This document shows, piece by piece, positions 54,844 to 64,000 of a DNA stretch of 64,000 bases. Positions within the stretch are counted from its first letter, which is position 1, and each line of letters opens with the position of its first letter. The DNA is from Alcanivoracaceae bacterium. GTDB lineage: Bacteria; Pseudomonadota; Gammaproteobacteria; Pseudomonadales; Alcanivoracaceae. Where the stretch lies: the NCBI GenBank assembly GCA_029213045.1, contig JARGPN010000015.1, forward strand, positions 1 to 64,000, in the 5' to 3' direction. Below the pieces are notes generated by a model. It saw nothing but the letters and a program-made list of their open reading frames with translations. It did no database searches and had not been told where the DNA came from. The position numbers and the translations under genes are program-made.

Positions 54844-55940
54844 GCCAATACCTTTTCTAGCGCTTTCAAAAAGCGTTCATTTTCGCGCGCGAGCCCCACG
54901 GAAACGCGTAAATAATTGGGCATACCATACGCGGCAATCGGTCGCACGATCACCCCTTCTTTTAATAGCGCATTGTATAAAGGCATTGCCTCGCGCTGGC
55001 AATCGAACGCGATAAAGTTCGCCACCGACGGAATCGTCGACAATCCTAATCGCTCAAAACCCTCCGATAATTGGCCCAAGCCGGAGGTGTTTTCGCTGCG
55101 ACTGTCTTCCAAATAATTAGAGTCTTGCAGCGATGCCTCAGCAGCAGCAAGAGCAACCATGTTGCAATTAAATGGCTGCCTTACTCGATTGAGAACATCT
55201 GCAATCTCCGGCGACGAAACGCCATAGCCGATACGCAATCCCGCCAACCCATGAATTTTTGAAAACGTGCGCGTGACAATTAAATTGGCATGCTTCGCCA
55301 GATAGCTCATGCCATCGGGATAGTACGCTTCTTCGACGTATTCGAAATAGGCCTCATCCAACACAACCAAAACATCTTCGGGCACTTTGGCGAGAAATAA
55401 TTCCAGCGCGGAGCGGTGAAACCAAGTGCCCGTTGGATTGTTGGGGTTTGCCACAAAAATGATGCGCGTGCGCGGTGTCACTGCGCCAGCCATGGCCTCA
55501 AGATCATGACCGAAACACACCGCAGGCACTTGCACCGGTGTAGCCGAACACGCCAGCGTCACCAATGGATACACCGCGAAGGCGTGTTCGGAAAAAATAA
55601 CTTCGTCACCCGGCGCAAGCCAGCTGCGCGCTATAAGCTCGAGCACATCGTTAGAACCGTTGCCGAGCGTAATTTGGTTTGGCTGCACGCCGAACTGCTC
55701 GGCGAGCGCCGACTTTAAGCGAAACCCCGAACCATCTGGATAGCGATGCAACTCTTGCAACGCGGCCTTCGCAGCGTGCAGCGCTTTATGTCCTGGACCC
55801 AGCGGATTCTCGTTACTGGCCAGCTTCACAATGTCTTTGATGCCGAGTTCGCGCTCCAGCTCGTCAATAGGCTTACCAGGTTGATAAGGTTTGAGCTTCT
55901 GCACACCAGGGTTAGCGAGTTGAATAAAGTCACAGGTCAT
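54840..55940 (-). CDS. hisC: Histidinol-phosphate aminotransferase
   Basis: This PLP enzyme of 366 residues has the fold-type I blocks LASNENPLGPGHKALHA, FVANPNNPTGTWF, VVLDEAYFEYVE, and the PLP lysine in TRTFSKIHGLAGLRIGYG. It lies in an aromatic amino acid operon, so it may also act on phenylpyruvate or hydroxyphenylpyruvate, as the hisC2 gene of Pseudomonas is thought to do. The ATG at 55940 is preferred to 55970. Confidence 0.95.
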   Translation of the reverse strand: MTCDFIQLANPGVQKLKPYQPGKPIDELERELGIKDIVKLASNENPLGPGHKALHAAKAALQELHRYPDGSGFRLKSALAEQFGVQPNQITLGNGSNDVLELIARSWLAPGDEVIFSEHAFAVYPLVTLACSATPVQVPAVCFGHDLEAMAGAVTPRTRIIFVANPNNPTGTWFHRSALELFLAKVPEDVLVVLDEAYFEYVEEAYYPDGMSYLAKHANLIVTRTFSKIHGLAGLRIGYGVSSPEIADVLNRVRQPFNCNMVALAAAEASLQDSNYLEDSRSENTSGLGQLSEGFERLGLSTIPSVANFIAFDCQREAMPLYNALLKEGVIVRPIAAYGMPNYLRVSVGLARENERFLKALEKVLA

Positions 55941-56346
55941 GAGAGATGTCCCAGAGTTTGTTTTCCTCACCGTGAGGAGTAATTACTAGCGGCACATTGC
56001 CAAATCCATTTCGCTTGCGAGCAAGCTTCCGTGGGGAATTTAGAGCCCCATAGAATGACACTAGGGCCAACATTGTACAGCTTTCAGCGCGAAACAGAGC
56101 CGATGATTTTTCGGGTGTATGTGTTGGGTAATGTAGGACTTTATCGAGAAATGAAAGGGATAAGCATTTCGCTAGATTGTTAGCGACGGCGTGTGCAGCA
56201 GAGTGAGAACGCTTGCTGGCAAGCTCCCACAGGGGCCGAGAGAGCTTGCTTGGATAGGCGTACGCTTAATCTTTTACGGGAGCTTGCCTGCAAGCGATGG
56301 GGGCTAGCAGTATGCGGCTAGGACTCAGCCCCTCATAAGAAAGACT
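55941..56346. repeat. REP palindromes in the pheA-hisC gap
   Basis: This 406-bp gap has no credible gene. REP cores lie at 56011-56036 (a variant with TTCC), 56211-56233 and 56278-56298. The last two face each other tail to tail, the reverse of pairs A and B, so they do not form a standard REPIN. The rest of the gap (about 56040-56200) shows nothing recognised. Confidence 0.75.
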
Positions 56347-57447
56347 CTACAGAACCGCTTTCGGATAAGACCCAAGAAAACGAATATCCAAGTCATCGGC
56401 TTTTAGGTCATCAAGAACACGCTTAACTTCTACGTCATCTCTATGGCCTTCAAAATCGATAAAGAAGACATAATTCCACTTTTCAGTGCGCGACGGTCGC
56501 GACTCTAGTCGAGTCAGGTTGACACCGCGAGACTGGAATGGCTCTAACACGTGATACAACAAACCTGGGCGATTTTTGCCACTAACTGAAATACTGGTTT
56601 TATCATAGCCGGAGGCTGGCGTGTCTTGACGACCAATAATAATAAAGCGCGTGGTGTTATCAGGAAGGTCTTCGATATTGCGCTGGATAATTTCCAAGCC
56701 GTACAATTCAGCAGACATTTCGCCGGCAATAGCGGCGGCGTTCCACTCGCCTTCTAAACGTTTCGCCGCGGCGGCATTAGAGTTTACTGCAACACGCTCT
56801 ACGCCAGGCATATTAGCATCCAACCATTTTCGGCATTGCGCCAAGGTTTGCTGGTGCGAATAAACGCGGGTAATTTTTTCTTTGCGTGTATTCGGCCCGG
56901 ACATTAAGTGATGGTGAATACGTAACTCAACTTCGCCGCACACTTTGAGCGTTGATCCCATAAACGAATCAAGCGTGTGATTCACCACACCTTCGGTGGA
57001 GTTTTCCACAGGCACGATACCGTAATCCGCGGCACCCGCTTCAACCTCACGAAACACTTCATCAATAGCGTTTAAAGGCGAGGCATCAACGCCATGACCA
57101 AAATGTTTCAGCACAGCCTGATGCGTAAAGGTGCCTTCTGGCCCTAAAAACGCCACGCGCATTTTCTGTTCGAGCGCCAAACACGCGGACATCACTTCAC
57201 GAAATAACCGAGCAACAACTTCAGCATCTAGCGGGCCTTGATTGCGTTCTTTTACTTTACGCAACACCTGCGCTTCGCGCTCTGGCCGGTAGAAAACGGG
57301 AGAATCGCCATCAGCCTTCTTAACGTGCGCCACTTGCTGCGCCAGCGCCGCGCGCTGATTCAACATTAGCTGAAGCTGAGCATCTAACGCGTCAATCTGG
57401 TCGCGCAATTGCTCCAATGTGATTGTCTCGTTTTTGCCGTCTGTCAT
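56347..57447 (-). CDS. pheA: Bifunctional chorismate mutase / prephenate dehydratase
   Basis: This P-protein makes phenylpyruvate from chorismate. Its 366 residues hold chorismate mutase (about 8-90: LEQLRDQIDALDAQLQLMLN), prephenate dehydratase (about 95-270: VAFLGPEGTFTHQAVLKHFG, and NTTRFIIIG), and an ACT domain (about 285-360) with LTRLESRPSRTEKWNYVFFI, the phenylalanine-binding ESRP motif. So feedback by phenylalanine is expected. It starts 79 bp after serC and is followed by the REP gap. Confidence 0.97.
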   Translation of the reverse strand: MTDGKNETITLEQLRDQIDALDAQLQLMLNQRAALAQQVAHVKKADGDSPVFYRPEREAQVLRKVKERNQGPLDAEVVARLFREVMSACLALEQKMRVAFLGPEGTFTHQAVLKHFGHGVDASPLNAIDEVFREVEAGAADYGIVPVENSTEGVVNHTLDSFMGSTLKVCGEVELRIHHHLMSGPNTRKEKITRVYSHQQTLAQCRKWLDANMPGVERVAVNSNAAAAKRLEGEWNAAAIAGEMSAELYGLEIIQRNIEDLPDNTTRFIIIGRQDTPASGYDKTSISVSGKNRPGLLYHVLEPFQSRGVNLTRLESRPSRTEKWNYVFFIDFEGHRDDVEVKRVLDDLKADDLDIRFLGSYPKAVL

Positions 57448-57526
57448 TCGAATCTGCCGCTTCCGTCTTTACTTAAATGCATTAATACTTTTTTGCCGAT
57501 GCGCTTTACTACAAGCAATGCGCCAC

Positions 57527-58606
57527 TTAACCGTTACGCTTAGCGAAATCTTTCATAAAATCAATAAGTGCGTCGACCGCAGTTTCCGGCACAGCATTGT
57601 AAATACTGGCGCGCATGCCCCCAACTGAACGGTGGCCAGCCAAATTCAACAGTTTTGCCTGATCCGCTTCTTTTAAAAACGTTTTATCCAGTGCGTCATC
57701 CGCCAACATAAACGGAACATTCATCATGCTACGGCAATCAACCTGCACTGGGTTACGGTAAAACCCGCTGGCATCAATATAGCCATAAAGCTTTTCAGCT
57801 TTACGCTGATTGCGCTTTTCAATGGCACTGACACCGCCCTGCGCTTTTAACCACTCAAACACCAAGCCTGCCAAGTACCAAGCATAGGTCGGCGGCGTGT
57901 TGTACATGGAATCGTTGTCCGCATAAATTTGATAGTCGAGCAATGCCGGCGTATTCGCACGCGCCTTACCTAACAAGTCCTTACGGATGACGACGACCGT
58001 AATGCCCGCAGGACCAATATTTTTTTGAGCACCTGCATAGATAACACCGAATTTAGTGACATCTAACGGCGTAGACAAAATAGACGAAGAGAAATCTGCC
58101 ACCAACGGTACAGTGGTTTCAGGAATAAAATTAAATTCCACGCCGCCGATTGTTTCGTTGGGGGTGTAATGCAGATATGCCGCATCCGCCGAGGTTTGCC
58201 ATGTCGCCTGCTCCGGCACATAGCTAAAATTGCGATCAGCACTCGATGCAACCACATTCACGCGACCAAACTTCTTCGCTTCTTTAATGCCTTTAGCAGA
58301 CCATTGCCCTGTGTCGACGTAGTCAGCCACACCGCCTTCTGGCATTAAATTCAATGGCACCATTGAGAATTGCTGCGACGCACCACCTTGCAAAAACAAC
58401 ACGGCATAATCGTCGTTAATGTTGAGCAAATCACGAAAGTCCTGCTCCGCACGCGAGGCAATGGCGACAAATTCCGCCGAGCGGTGGCTCATCTCCATCA
58501 CCGATAAACCACGGCCTGCGTAATCAAGCATTTCTGCCTGCGCTTTTTTTAGAACTTCTTCCGGCAACGCCGCCGGACCGGCGCAAAAATTATACGCGCG
58601 TGTCAT
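57527..58606 (-). CDS. serC: Phosphoserine aminotransferase
   Basis: This PLP enzyme of serine and vitamin B6 synthesis has 359 residues. It has NFCAGPAALPEEVLKKAQAE at the N-terminus, FLQGGASQQFSMVPLNLM, the PLP lysine in GVIYAGAQKNIGPAGI, and GHRSVGGMRASIYNAVP near the end. The gyrA-serC-pheA order is as in Pseudomonas; the gap to gyrA is only 18 bp. Confidence 0.98.
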   Translation of the reverse strand: MTRAYNFCAGPAALPEEVLKKAQAEMLDYAGRGLSVMEMSHRSAEFVAIASRAEQDFRDLLNINDDYAVLFLQGGASQQFSMVPLNLMPEGGVADYVDTGQWSAKGIKEAKKFGRVNVVASSADRNFSYVPEQATWQTSADAAYLHYTPNETIGGVEFNFIPETTVPLVADFSSSILSTPLDVTKFGVIYAGAQKNIGPAGITVVVIRKDLLGKARANTPALLDYQIYADNDSMYNTPPTYAWYLAGLVFEWLKAQGGVSAIEKRNQRKAEKLYGYIDASGFYRNPVQVDCRSMMNVPFMLADDALDKTFLKEADQAKLLNLAGHRSVGGMRASIYNAVPETAVDALIDFMKDFAKRNG

Positions 58607-58624
58607 GCATCAACCTCTGTACGA

Positions 58625-61294
58625 TTACTCTTGTTCTGCCGGCGGTTCGGCATCTTTAGATTCTTCAGCGTCAACAGCCGCTTCACCAACAACCGCAGAT
58701 TGATCTTCTACGCTTGCTTCAATGAGATTGCCGTCTTCGTCGAACTCTTCGTCTTCGCCTTCTAACTCAGGAATACGCTCAACACCCACCAATGTTTCGT
58801 CCGTGGCGAGACGAATCAGCGTGACGCCCTGCGTGTTACGACCCAAGCAGCTGACTTCGTCAACGCGAGTACGCACCAAGGTGCCCTGATTAGAAATCAA
58901 CATAATGTCTTCGCCGCCGAACACCTGGGTGACGCCAATCAACTGACCGTTACGATCATTCACTACCATGGCAATAATGCCTTGGCCGCCGCGACCCTTG
59001 CGCGGGTATTCAGTAATATCTGTGCGTTTGCCGTAACCTTTTTCAGAGGCCGTCAATAACTGGCCGCCCTCTTCCGGTACCACCAGCGCAATCACTTGCT
59101 GATCGTCTTTCAAACGCATGCCACGCACACCGCGGGCTGTACGACCCATTGGGCGCACATCGTTTTCATCAAAGCGAACCGCCTTACCCGTATTCGCGAC
59201 CAACATAATATCTTGCGTGCCATTGGTCAGCGCGACATTGACGAGGTGGTTACCTTCATCCAACTCAATCGCAATCAAGCCAGTTGAACGCGGACGTGAG
59301 AACGATTCCATGTCCACTTTCTTCACGGTGCCATTACTGGTCGCCATAAAGATGTACTTACCTTCTAGCTCTTTCGCCATCGGCAAAATAGCAGTGATGC
59401 GCTCTTCAGGACGCAAAGAAGGAATCAAATTCACGATTGGCTTGCCGCGCGAGTTACGTCCGCCTTGCGGCAATTCGAATACACGCAACCAGAACACGCG
59501 ACCTTCGCTGGTGAAACACAACAGGGTGTCGTGTGTGCCTGCGACAAGCAGATGCTCAACATAATCTTCGTCTTTCACCGCCGTTGCCGCTTTACCGCGA
59601 CCGCCACGTTTTTGCGCACGATACGTATCAATCGGCTGAACTTTCGCATAACCGCCATTGGACAAGGTGACGACAACGGTTTCTTCAGCGATCAGATCTT
59701 CCATGGTGAAATCTTCGCGCGACGCCTGAATTTCAGAGCGACGATCGTCTGCGTATTCATCACGTACCGCTTGTAACTCTTCGCGAATCACCTGCATCAA
59801 TTTCTCAGGATCGGCCAAGATGCCACCAAGCTCGGTGATTTTTTCCAGCAGATCTTGGTAATCCGTAACGAGCTTTTCTTGCTCCATGCCGGTGAGCTTT
59901 TGCAAACGCAAATCCAAAATGGCCTGCGCTTGATCCACCGACAAATAATATTTGCCATCACGCATGCCAAATTCGTCGCCCAAACCATCAGGACGGCATG
60001 CATCATCGCCACCAGCGCGTTCGAGCATGCGCGTCACATTGCCTGGCGCCCAGCCTTTCGCAATTAAGCGTTCTTTTGCTTCGGCACCGCTTGGAGACTC
60101 TTTAATCAGTGCAATAACGGGATCGATATTCGCGAGTGCTACAGCAAGACCTTCTAATACATGGCCCTTCTCTCGCGCTTTACGCAATTCGTAAACCGTT
60201 CTGCGCGTCACAACTTCACGGCGATGACGCACAAACGCTACGAGCATTTCTTTTAAGTTTAATGTTTTCGGTTGGCCGTCAATCAACGCGACCATGTTGA
60301 TACCGAACACGTTTTCCATCTGCGTTTGGCTGTACAAGTTATTCAGAATAACTTCTGGTACTTCGCCGCGACGCAGCTCGATCACAATGCGCATACCGTC
60401 TTTATCAGACTCATCGCGCAGTTCGGTAATACCTTCAATTTTTTTCTCTTTAACCAGTTCGGCGATTTTCTCAATCAATCTCGCCTTGTTCACCTGGTAA
60501 GGAATTTCGGTAACGATGATGGCCTGCTTACCACCTCGTTCCATATCTTCAATTTCTGCACGGGCGCGGGTGTAAACACGACCACGGCCGGTGCGGTACG
60601 CCATCACAATGCCAGCGCGACCATTAATGATACCGGCGGTTGGAAAGTCTGGGCCTTTGATGTATTCCATCAATTCATCAATGGTCAGTTCACTGTTTTC
60701 AATAAGCGCTAAACAACCATCAATGACTTCACCCAAATTGTGGGGCGGAATATTTGTCGCCATGCCCACGGCAATACCCGACGAACCGTTCACCAATAGG
60801 TTCGGTACACGAGTCGGCATTACTTCAGGAATTTGCTCTGTGCCGTCGTAGTTAGGCACGAAGTCGACGGTTTCTTTGTCGAGGTCGGCAATCAACTCGT
60901 GCGCAATTTTTGACATACGCACTTCGGTGTATCGCATCGCCGCCGCGTTATCGCCGTCGATAGAACCAAAGTTACCTTGACCATCAACCAGCATGTAACG
61001 CAGAGAAAACGGCTGCGCCATACGAACGATGGTGTCGTACACAGCAGAGTCGCCGTGCGGATGGTATTTACCGATCACATCACCGACAACACGTGCAGAT
61101 TTTTTATACGGCTTATTCCAGTCGTTGCTCAACTCGTGCATCGCGAACAGCACGCGACGGTGCACAGGCTTTAAGCCGTCGCGCACATCGGGCAGAGCAC
61201 GTCCCACGATCACGCTCATGGCGTAATCGAGGTAGGACTGTTTGAGTTCGTCTTCGATATTAACCGGGGTGACTTCTTTGGCGAGATCCGTCAT
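58625..61294 (-). CDS. gyrA: DNA gyrase subunit A
   Basis: This 889-residue subunit cuts and rejoins DNA. The active Tyr122 lies in [11 protein letters not shown]. The quinolone-resistance region reads [13 protein letters not shown], with the drug-sensitive Ser83 and Asp87 both in place. The C-terminal domain has the GyrA box QKRGGRG and beta-pinwheel repeats. It ends in an acidic tail rich in Glu and Asp, longer than many. The start ATG at 61294 is preferred to 61354. It faces mtaD across a 315-bp gap. Confidence 0.98.
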   Translation of the reverse strand: MTDLAKEVTPVNIEDELKQSYLDYAMSVIVGRALPDVRDGLKPVHRRVLFAMHELSNDWNKPYKKSARVVGDVIGKYHPHGDSAVYDTIVRMAQPFSLRYMLVDGQGNFGSIDGDNAAAMRYTEVRMSKIAHELIADLDKETVDFVPNYDGTEQIPEVMPTRVPNLLVNGSSGIAVGMATNIPPHNLGEVIDGCLALIENSELTIDELMEYIKGPDFPTAGIINGRAGIVMAYRTGRGRVYTRARAEIEDMERGGKQAIIVTEIPYQVNKARLIEKIAELVKEKKIEGITELRDESDKDGMRIVIELRRGEVPEVILNNLYSQTQMENVFGINMVALIDGQPKTLNLKEMLVAFVRHRREVVTRRTVYELRKAREKGHVLEGLAVALANIDPVIALIKESPSGAEAKERLIAKGWAPGNVTRMLERAGGDDACRPDGLGDEFGMRDGKYYLSVDQAQAILDLRLQKLTGMEQEKLVTDYQDLLEKITELGGILADPEKLMQVIREELQAVRDEYADDRRSEIQASREDFTMEDLIAEETVVVTLSNGGYAKVQPIDTYRAQKRGGRGKAATAVKDEDYVEHLLVAGTHDTLLCFTSEGRVFWLRVFELPQGGRNSRGKPIVNLIPSLRPEERITAILPMAKELEGKYIFMATSNGTVKKVDMESFSRPRSTGLIAIELDEGNHLVNVALTNGTQDIMLVANTGKAVRFDENDVRPMGRTARGVRGMRLKDDQQVIALVVPEEGGQLLTASEKGYGKRTDITEYPRKGRGGQGIIAMVVNDRNGQLIGVTQVFGGEDIMLISNQGTLVRTRVDEVSCLGRNTQGVTLIRLATDETLVGVERIPELEGEDEEFDEDGNLIEASVEDQSAVVGEAAVDAEESKDAEPPAEQE

Positions 61295-61609
61295 GTGATT
61301 CTTTTGTCCCCTACATCCATCTTGTCTGATTACGTGGCAAAACTTACATGGCAAGACTTACGTGGTACATCCACGAAAACTGCGAAGTAAATCCGTGGTT
61401 TAAATGGCAGCGTCATGCACGCGTCTAAACCGGTTCACCCAGTGCCCGTATGGACACCGCGAAAGCCGAGCATGATAGCACATGAAAGCGCCTCTAGTGG
61501 CTACTCAAACGTGCCCAATGTGGTTCCTGTGCAGTTTGCAGTCAATGGCACGCAAAATGGCCCCACAGACGTTATACTGCGCGCTCTTTGAACACTGGCG
61601 GAGTGCCAA
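61295..61609. promoter_or_regulatory. Divergent gyrA-mtaD promoter gap
   Basis: This 315-bp gap serves both directions. A -10-like TATACT lies at 61573-61578, about 31 bp before the mtaD ATG, with GGAG as the ribosome site; a good -35 was not seen. For gyrA a TATCAT-type -10 was noticed near 61470, also without a clear -35. The gap holds no recognised gene or repeat. Confidence 0.35.
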
Positions 61610-62941
61610 ATGAGCAATACTTCGGGTCAAGCGGACCTGATCGTCCACGCGCGCTGGATCCTTCCCATTGAAGGTGATGAAAAAACGCTCAACCATCACG
61701 CGTTAGTGATTCGCGACGGGTTAATTATTGATCTATTACCCAGCGCCGATGCAGAGCGACGCTGGAGCGCCGACGAAGTCCTTACCTTAGATCGGCATGC
61801 ACTCATGCCCGGCTTCGTCAACGCACACACCCATGCGGCAATGAATTTGTTTCGCGGCCTAGCGGATGACCTGCCACTGATGACATGGCTTGAGGAACAT
61901 ATCTGGCCTGCTGAAAGCAAATGGATGAGCGAGCAGTTTGTCCATGACGGCACACGCTTTGCCGCCGCCGAGATGATTCGTGGTGGCACCACTTGTTTCG
62001 CCGACATGTATTTCTTTCCCGATGCCATTGCCCGCGCCTCTGTTGAAGCGGGATTACGCGTCACGGTGTTCAGTCCAATTCTCGACTTCCCCACCCCAAT
62101 GGGACAAGGCCCGGATGACTATTTAAAGATGGCGCTTGCCTCGCACGATACGTGGCGCTACGAAGCGCTGGTCAATGTTGGCTTCGGCCCACACGCACCT
62201 TACACAGTGTCTGATGAGCCCTTACAGAAAGTCGTGACATGGGCTGAAGAACTCGATGCGCCAATCATGATGCACATTCATGAAACCGCGTTTGAAGTGC
62301 AATCAGCGCAAGAAAGCACTGGGCAACGACCACTCGCGCGGCTGCACCAGCTTGGTCTGCTGTCACCGCGGATGCTTGCTGTCCACATGACGCAGTTAAC
62401 GGATGACGAAATAAAGCTGGTTGCCGAAACGGGCACCTCTGTCGTGCATTGCCCTGAGTCCAACCTGAAACTCGCCAGTGGCTTTTGCGCCGTTGAAGCG
62501 CTACGCCAACACGGCGTCAATCTGGCACTCGGCACAGATGGTGCGGCGTCAAACAATGATGTAGATATGATTGGTGAGTTACGCACTGCGGCACTGCTTG
62601 CGAAAGGTGTCGCAGGGTCTGCTGATGCACTGCCGGCCTCCGCCGCATTAGAGATGGCAACCCTCGGCGGCGCTCGCGCGCTCGGCCTAGATCAACAAAT
62701 TGGATCCCTGGTGCGAGGCAAACAGGCCGACGTGATTGCCATCGACCTAGGCGCAGTGGAAACCCAGCCTGTGTTTGATCCGTTAGCACAAATTGTTTAT
62801 GCCGCTGGCCGCTCACAAGTCACCCACACATGGGTTGCCGGGCGCTGCCTTATGGCAGACCGTGAACTCAAAACACTTAACGAAGCTCGGGTGCTGCGCG
62901 ACGCGCATGCATGGGGCGAGAAAATTGCCGGAGACAAATAA
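61610..62941 (+). CDS. mtaD: MtaD-type 5'-methylthioadenosine/S-adenosylhomocysteine deaminase
   Basis: This metal-dependent hydrolase of the TRZ/ATZ branch has 443 residues. It has FVNAHTHAAMNLFRGLADDL (metal His pair), the metal/catalytic segment MMHIHETAFEV, HMTQLTDDE, and the GTDGAASNNDVDM block. It deaminates methylthioadenosine or S-adenosylhomocysteine in purine and methionine salvage. It is followed directly by ubiG; the same gyrA-mtaD-ubiG-gph order occurs in Pseudomonas. Confidence 0.9.
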   Translation: MSNTSGQADLIVHARWILPIEGDEKTLNHHALVIRDGLIIDLLPSADAERRWSADEVLTLDRHALMPGFVNAHTHAAMNLFRGLADDLPLMTWLEEHIWPAESKWMSEQFVHDGTRFAAAEMIRGGTTCFADMYFFPDAIARASVEAGLRVTVFSPILDFPTPMGQGPDDYLKMALASHDTWRYEALVNVGFGPHAPYTVSDEPLQKVVTWAEELDAPIMMHIHETAFEVQSAQESTGQRPLARLHQLGLLSPRMLAVHMTQLTDDEIKLVAETGTSVVHCPESNLKLASGFCAVEALRQHGVNLALGTDGAASNNDVDMIGELRTAALLAKGVAGSADALPASAALEMATLGGARALGLDQQIGSLVRGKQADVIAIDLGAVETQPVFDPLAQIVYAAGRSQVTHTWVAGRCLMADRELKTLNEARVLRDAHAWGEKIAGDK

Positions 62942-63649
62942 ATGACGGCGACCAATGTCGATCCAAATGAAATTGCCAAGTTTGAAGAGCTGGCTGAACG
63001 CTGGTGGGATCCGAACTCAGAGTTTCGCCCGCTCCATGAAATTAATCCGCTTCGCCTAAATTACATTGATGAACGCGTAAACCTGCCTGAAAAAAAAATC
63101 ATTGATATCGGCTGTGGCGGCGGGCTCGTTTCAGAAGGCATGGCGCGGCGCGGGGCCACCGTTACCGGCATTGATTTAGGCGAAGCGCCGCTTGCCGTGG
63201 CACGGTTGCACGCCGAAAAAGAAGGCATTGACGTTGAATACCTGAAAATTCCGGCTGAACAAATCGCTGAAGAACGCGAGGGTCAATACGATGCGGTGAC
63301 CTGTCTCGAAATGCTAGAGCACGTACCCGATCCGGCGTCGATCATTGCTGCCTGCGCGCGACTCGTAAAGCCCGGTGGACAAATCTTTTTTTCTACCATT
63401 AATCGCAACCCGAAAGCGTTTTTATTCGCCATTGTCGGTGCAGAATACGTTTTGCGCCTATTGCCACGCGGCACACACGAATACAAAAAATTTATTCGTC
63501 CGTCTGAGCTCGCCGCATGGTGCCGCGACGCAGGATTGCAAGTACGCGACACCACGGGCATGACCTACAACCCATTAACCGAGGTCTATCGACTAGGCCG
63601 CGACGTGGACGTTAACTATTTAATGTATGCGGTTAAACCCCATGCCTGA
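62942..63649 (+). CDS. ubiG: Ubiquinone biosynthesis O-methyltransferase
   Basis: This SAM-dependent enzyme makes the two O-methylations of ubiquinone. The 235-residue protein has the SAM motif [19 protein letters not shown] and the UbiG-type start [19 protein letters not shown]. It also has [17 protein letters not shown] and, near the end, [20 protein letters not shown]. The ATG follows the mtaD stop directly. Its end overlaps gph by 8 bp (ATGCCTGA). Confidence 0.97.
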   Translation: MTATNVDPNEIAKFEELAERWWDPNSEFRPLHEINPLRLNYIDERVNLPEKKIIDIGCGGGLVSEGMARRGATVTGIDLGEAPLAVARLHAEKEGIDVEYLKIPAEQIAEEREGQYDAVTCLEMLEHVPDPASIIAACARLVKPGGQIFFSTINRNPKAFLFAIVGAEYVLRLLPRGTHEYKKFIRPSELAAWCRDAGLQVRDTTGMTYNPLTEVYRLGRDVDVNYLMYAVKPHA

Positions 63650-64000
63650 TGCCGTATTTTTCGATCTCGACGGAACATTAATCGACACGGCACCAGACTT
63701 TTATACCGTGATCAACAACACGCTGGCGCAAGCCGGGCGCGACCCTGTGAGCTTTAACGCCGTGCGTGAACAAGTCTCAAACGGTGCGCGCGCAATGATA
63801 GGATTGGGATTTGGCTTGCAGCCCGGCGATGAGAAGTTTGACTATTGGCTAAACCAATTTCTGGACCAATACGCTGAGCACCTTGCTGTGGACACCGTGC
63901 TTTTTCCTGGCATGGACACTGTGCTTAACAAGCTCGATGCCGCCAATATTCCATGGGGTATTGTGACGAATAAGCCTTCTCGTTTTACCTTGCCCGTATT
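63642..64000 (+). CDS. gph: Phosphoglycolate phosphatase, cut by window end
   Basis: The first 119 codons of a HAD-family phosphatase run off the window. It starts with an ATG at 63642 and reads [20 protein letters not shown], the nucleophile motif DxDGT with the first Asp as nucleophile. Further on, VTNKPSR matches the second HAD motif. The order mtaD-ubiG-gph is as in Pseudomonas. Only the N-terminal part can be judged; the true length is unknown. Confidence 0.9.
   Translation, partial: MPDAVFFDLDGTLIDTAPDFYTVINNTLAQAGRDPVSFNAVREQVSNGARAMIGLGFGLQPGDEKFDYWLNQFLDQYAEHLAVDTVLFPGMDTVLNKLDAANIPWGIVTNKPSRFTLPV

Noticed and set aside
58625-61294. Quinolone resistance substitutions in gyrA
   Set aside because: Ser83 and Asp87 are the sensitive residues.

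Overview
The window is chromosomal DNA of a gammaproteobacterium close to the Pseudomonas/Cellvibrio/Marinobacter group. The evidence is gene order: ihfB, rpsA, cmk, fused tyrA-aroA, hisC, pheA, serC, gyrA, mtaD, ubiG and gph follow each other as in Pseudomonas. lapA/lapB/pyrF sit beside ihfB, tesA lies divergent to ybbA/ybbP, and the gaps carry Pseudomonas-type REP palindromes with the core GTGGGAGCTTGCCTGCAAGC. No insertion sequence, prophage or CRISPR array was seen.

Layout. 0-3.3 kb: a SulP transporter and a tandem universal stress protein, flanked on both sides by paired REPIN-like repeats. 3.3-7.7 kb: tesA and a DUF924 gene, divergent from an ABC transporter (ybbA/ybbP). 7.8-11.9 kb: a neutral-ceramidase-type amidase, a lipoprotein, msrA, msrB and tRNA-Thr(CGT) followed by a short decaying tandem repeat. 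12-16.1 kb: a MocR regulator divergent from a 57-residue exported peptide, a branched-chain aminotransferase-like enzyme and isovaleryl-CoA dehydrogenase. 16.1-20.7 kb: a lipoprotein, then a two-gene unit of a large membrane P-loop ATPase overlapping an MscS-type channel. 20.8-47 kb: a surface polysaccharide locus on the minus strand. 47-61.3 kb: housekeeping genes on the minus strand. 61.6-64 kb: mtaD, ubiG and a gph cut by the window edge, on the plus strand.

The polysaccharide locus encodes a Wzx/Wzy-dependent capsule or O-antigen. wzi, wza, wzb and wzc supply export and chain-length control. tviB/wbpO-like and wbpP-like enzymes make UDP-GalNAcA; a wbpM/pglF-like dehydratase with PglE, PglD and PglC homologues makes a diacetamido-trideoxy sugar and starts the repeat unit. 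Two GT4 glycosyltransferases, an O-acetyltransferase, a sulfotransferase, Wzx and Wzy complete it. cysC makes PAPS, which fits the sulfotransferase and suggests a sulfated polymer. galE, galU, ugd, pgi and a degenerate ugd paralogue provide or shadow precursor supply. The locus lies between the ihfB/rpsA block and a wbpM-type gene, the position of the O-antigen cluster in Pseudomonas aeruginosa.

The most unusual items are the ATPase-MscS operon, with Asn in place of the usual Walker B Glu; the UDP-glucose dehydrogenase paralogue that has lost its catalytic Cys and NAD-binding glycines; the sulfation module in the capsule locus; a candidate MocR operator with two direct repeats 30 bp apart; and the small exported peptide it may control.
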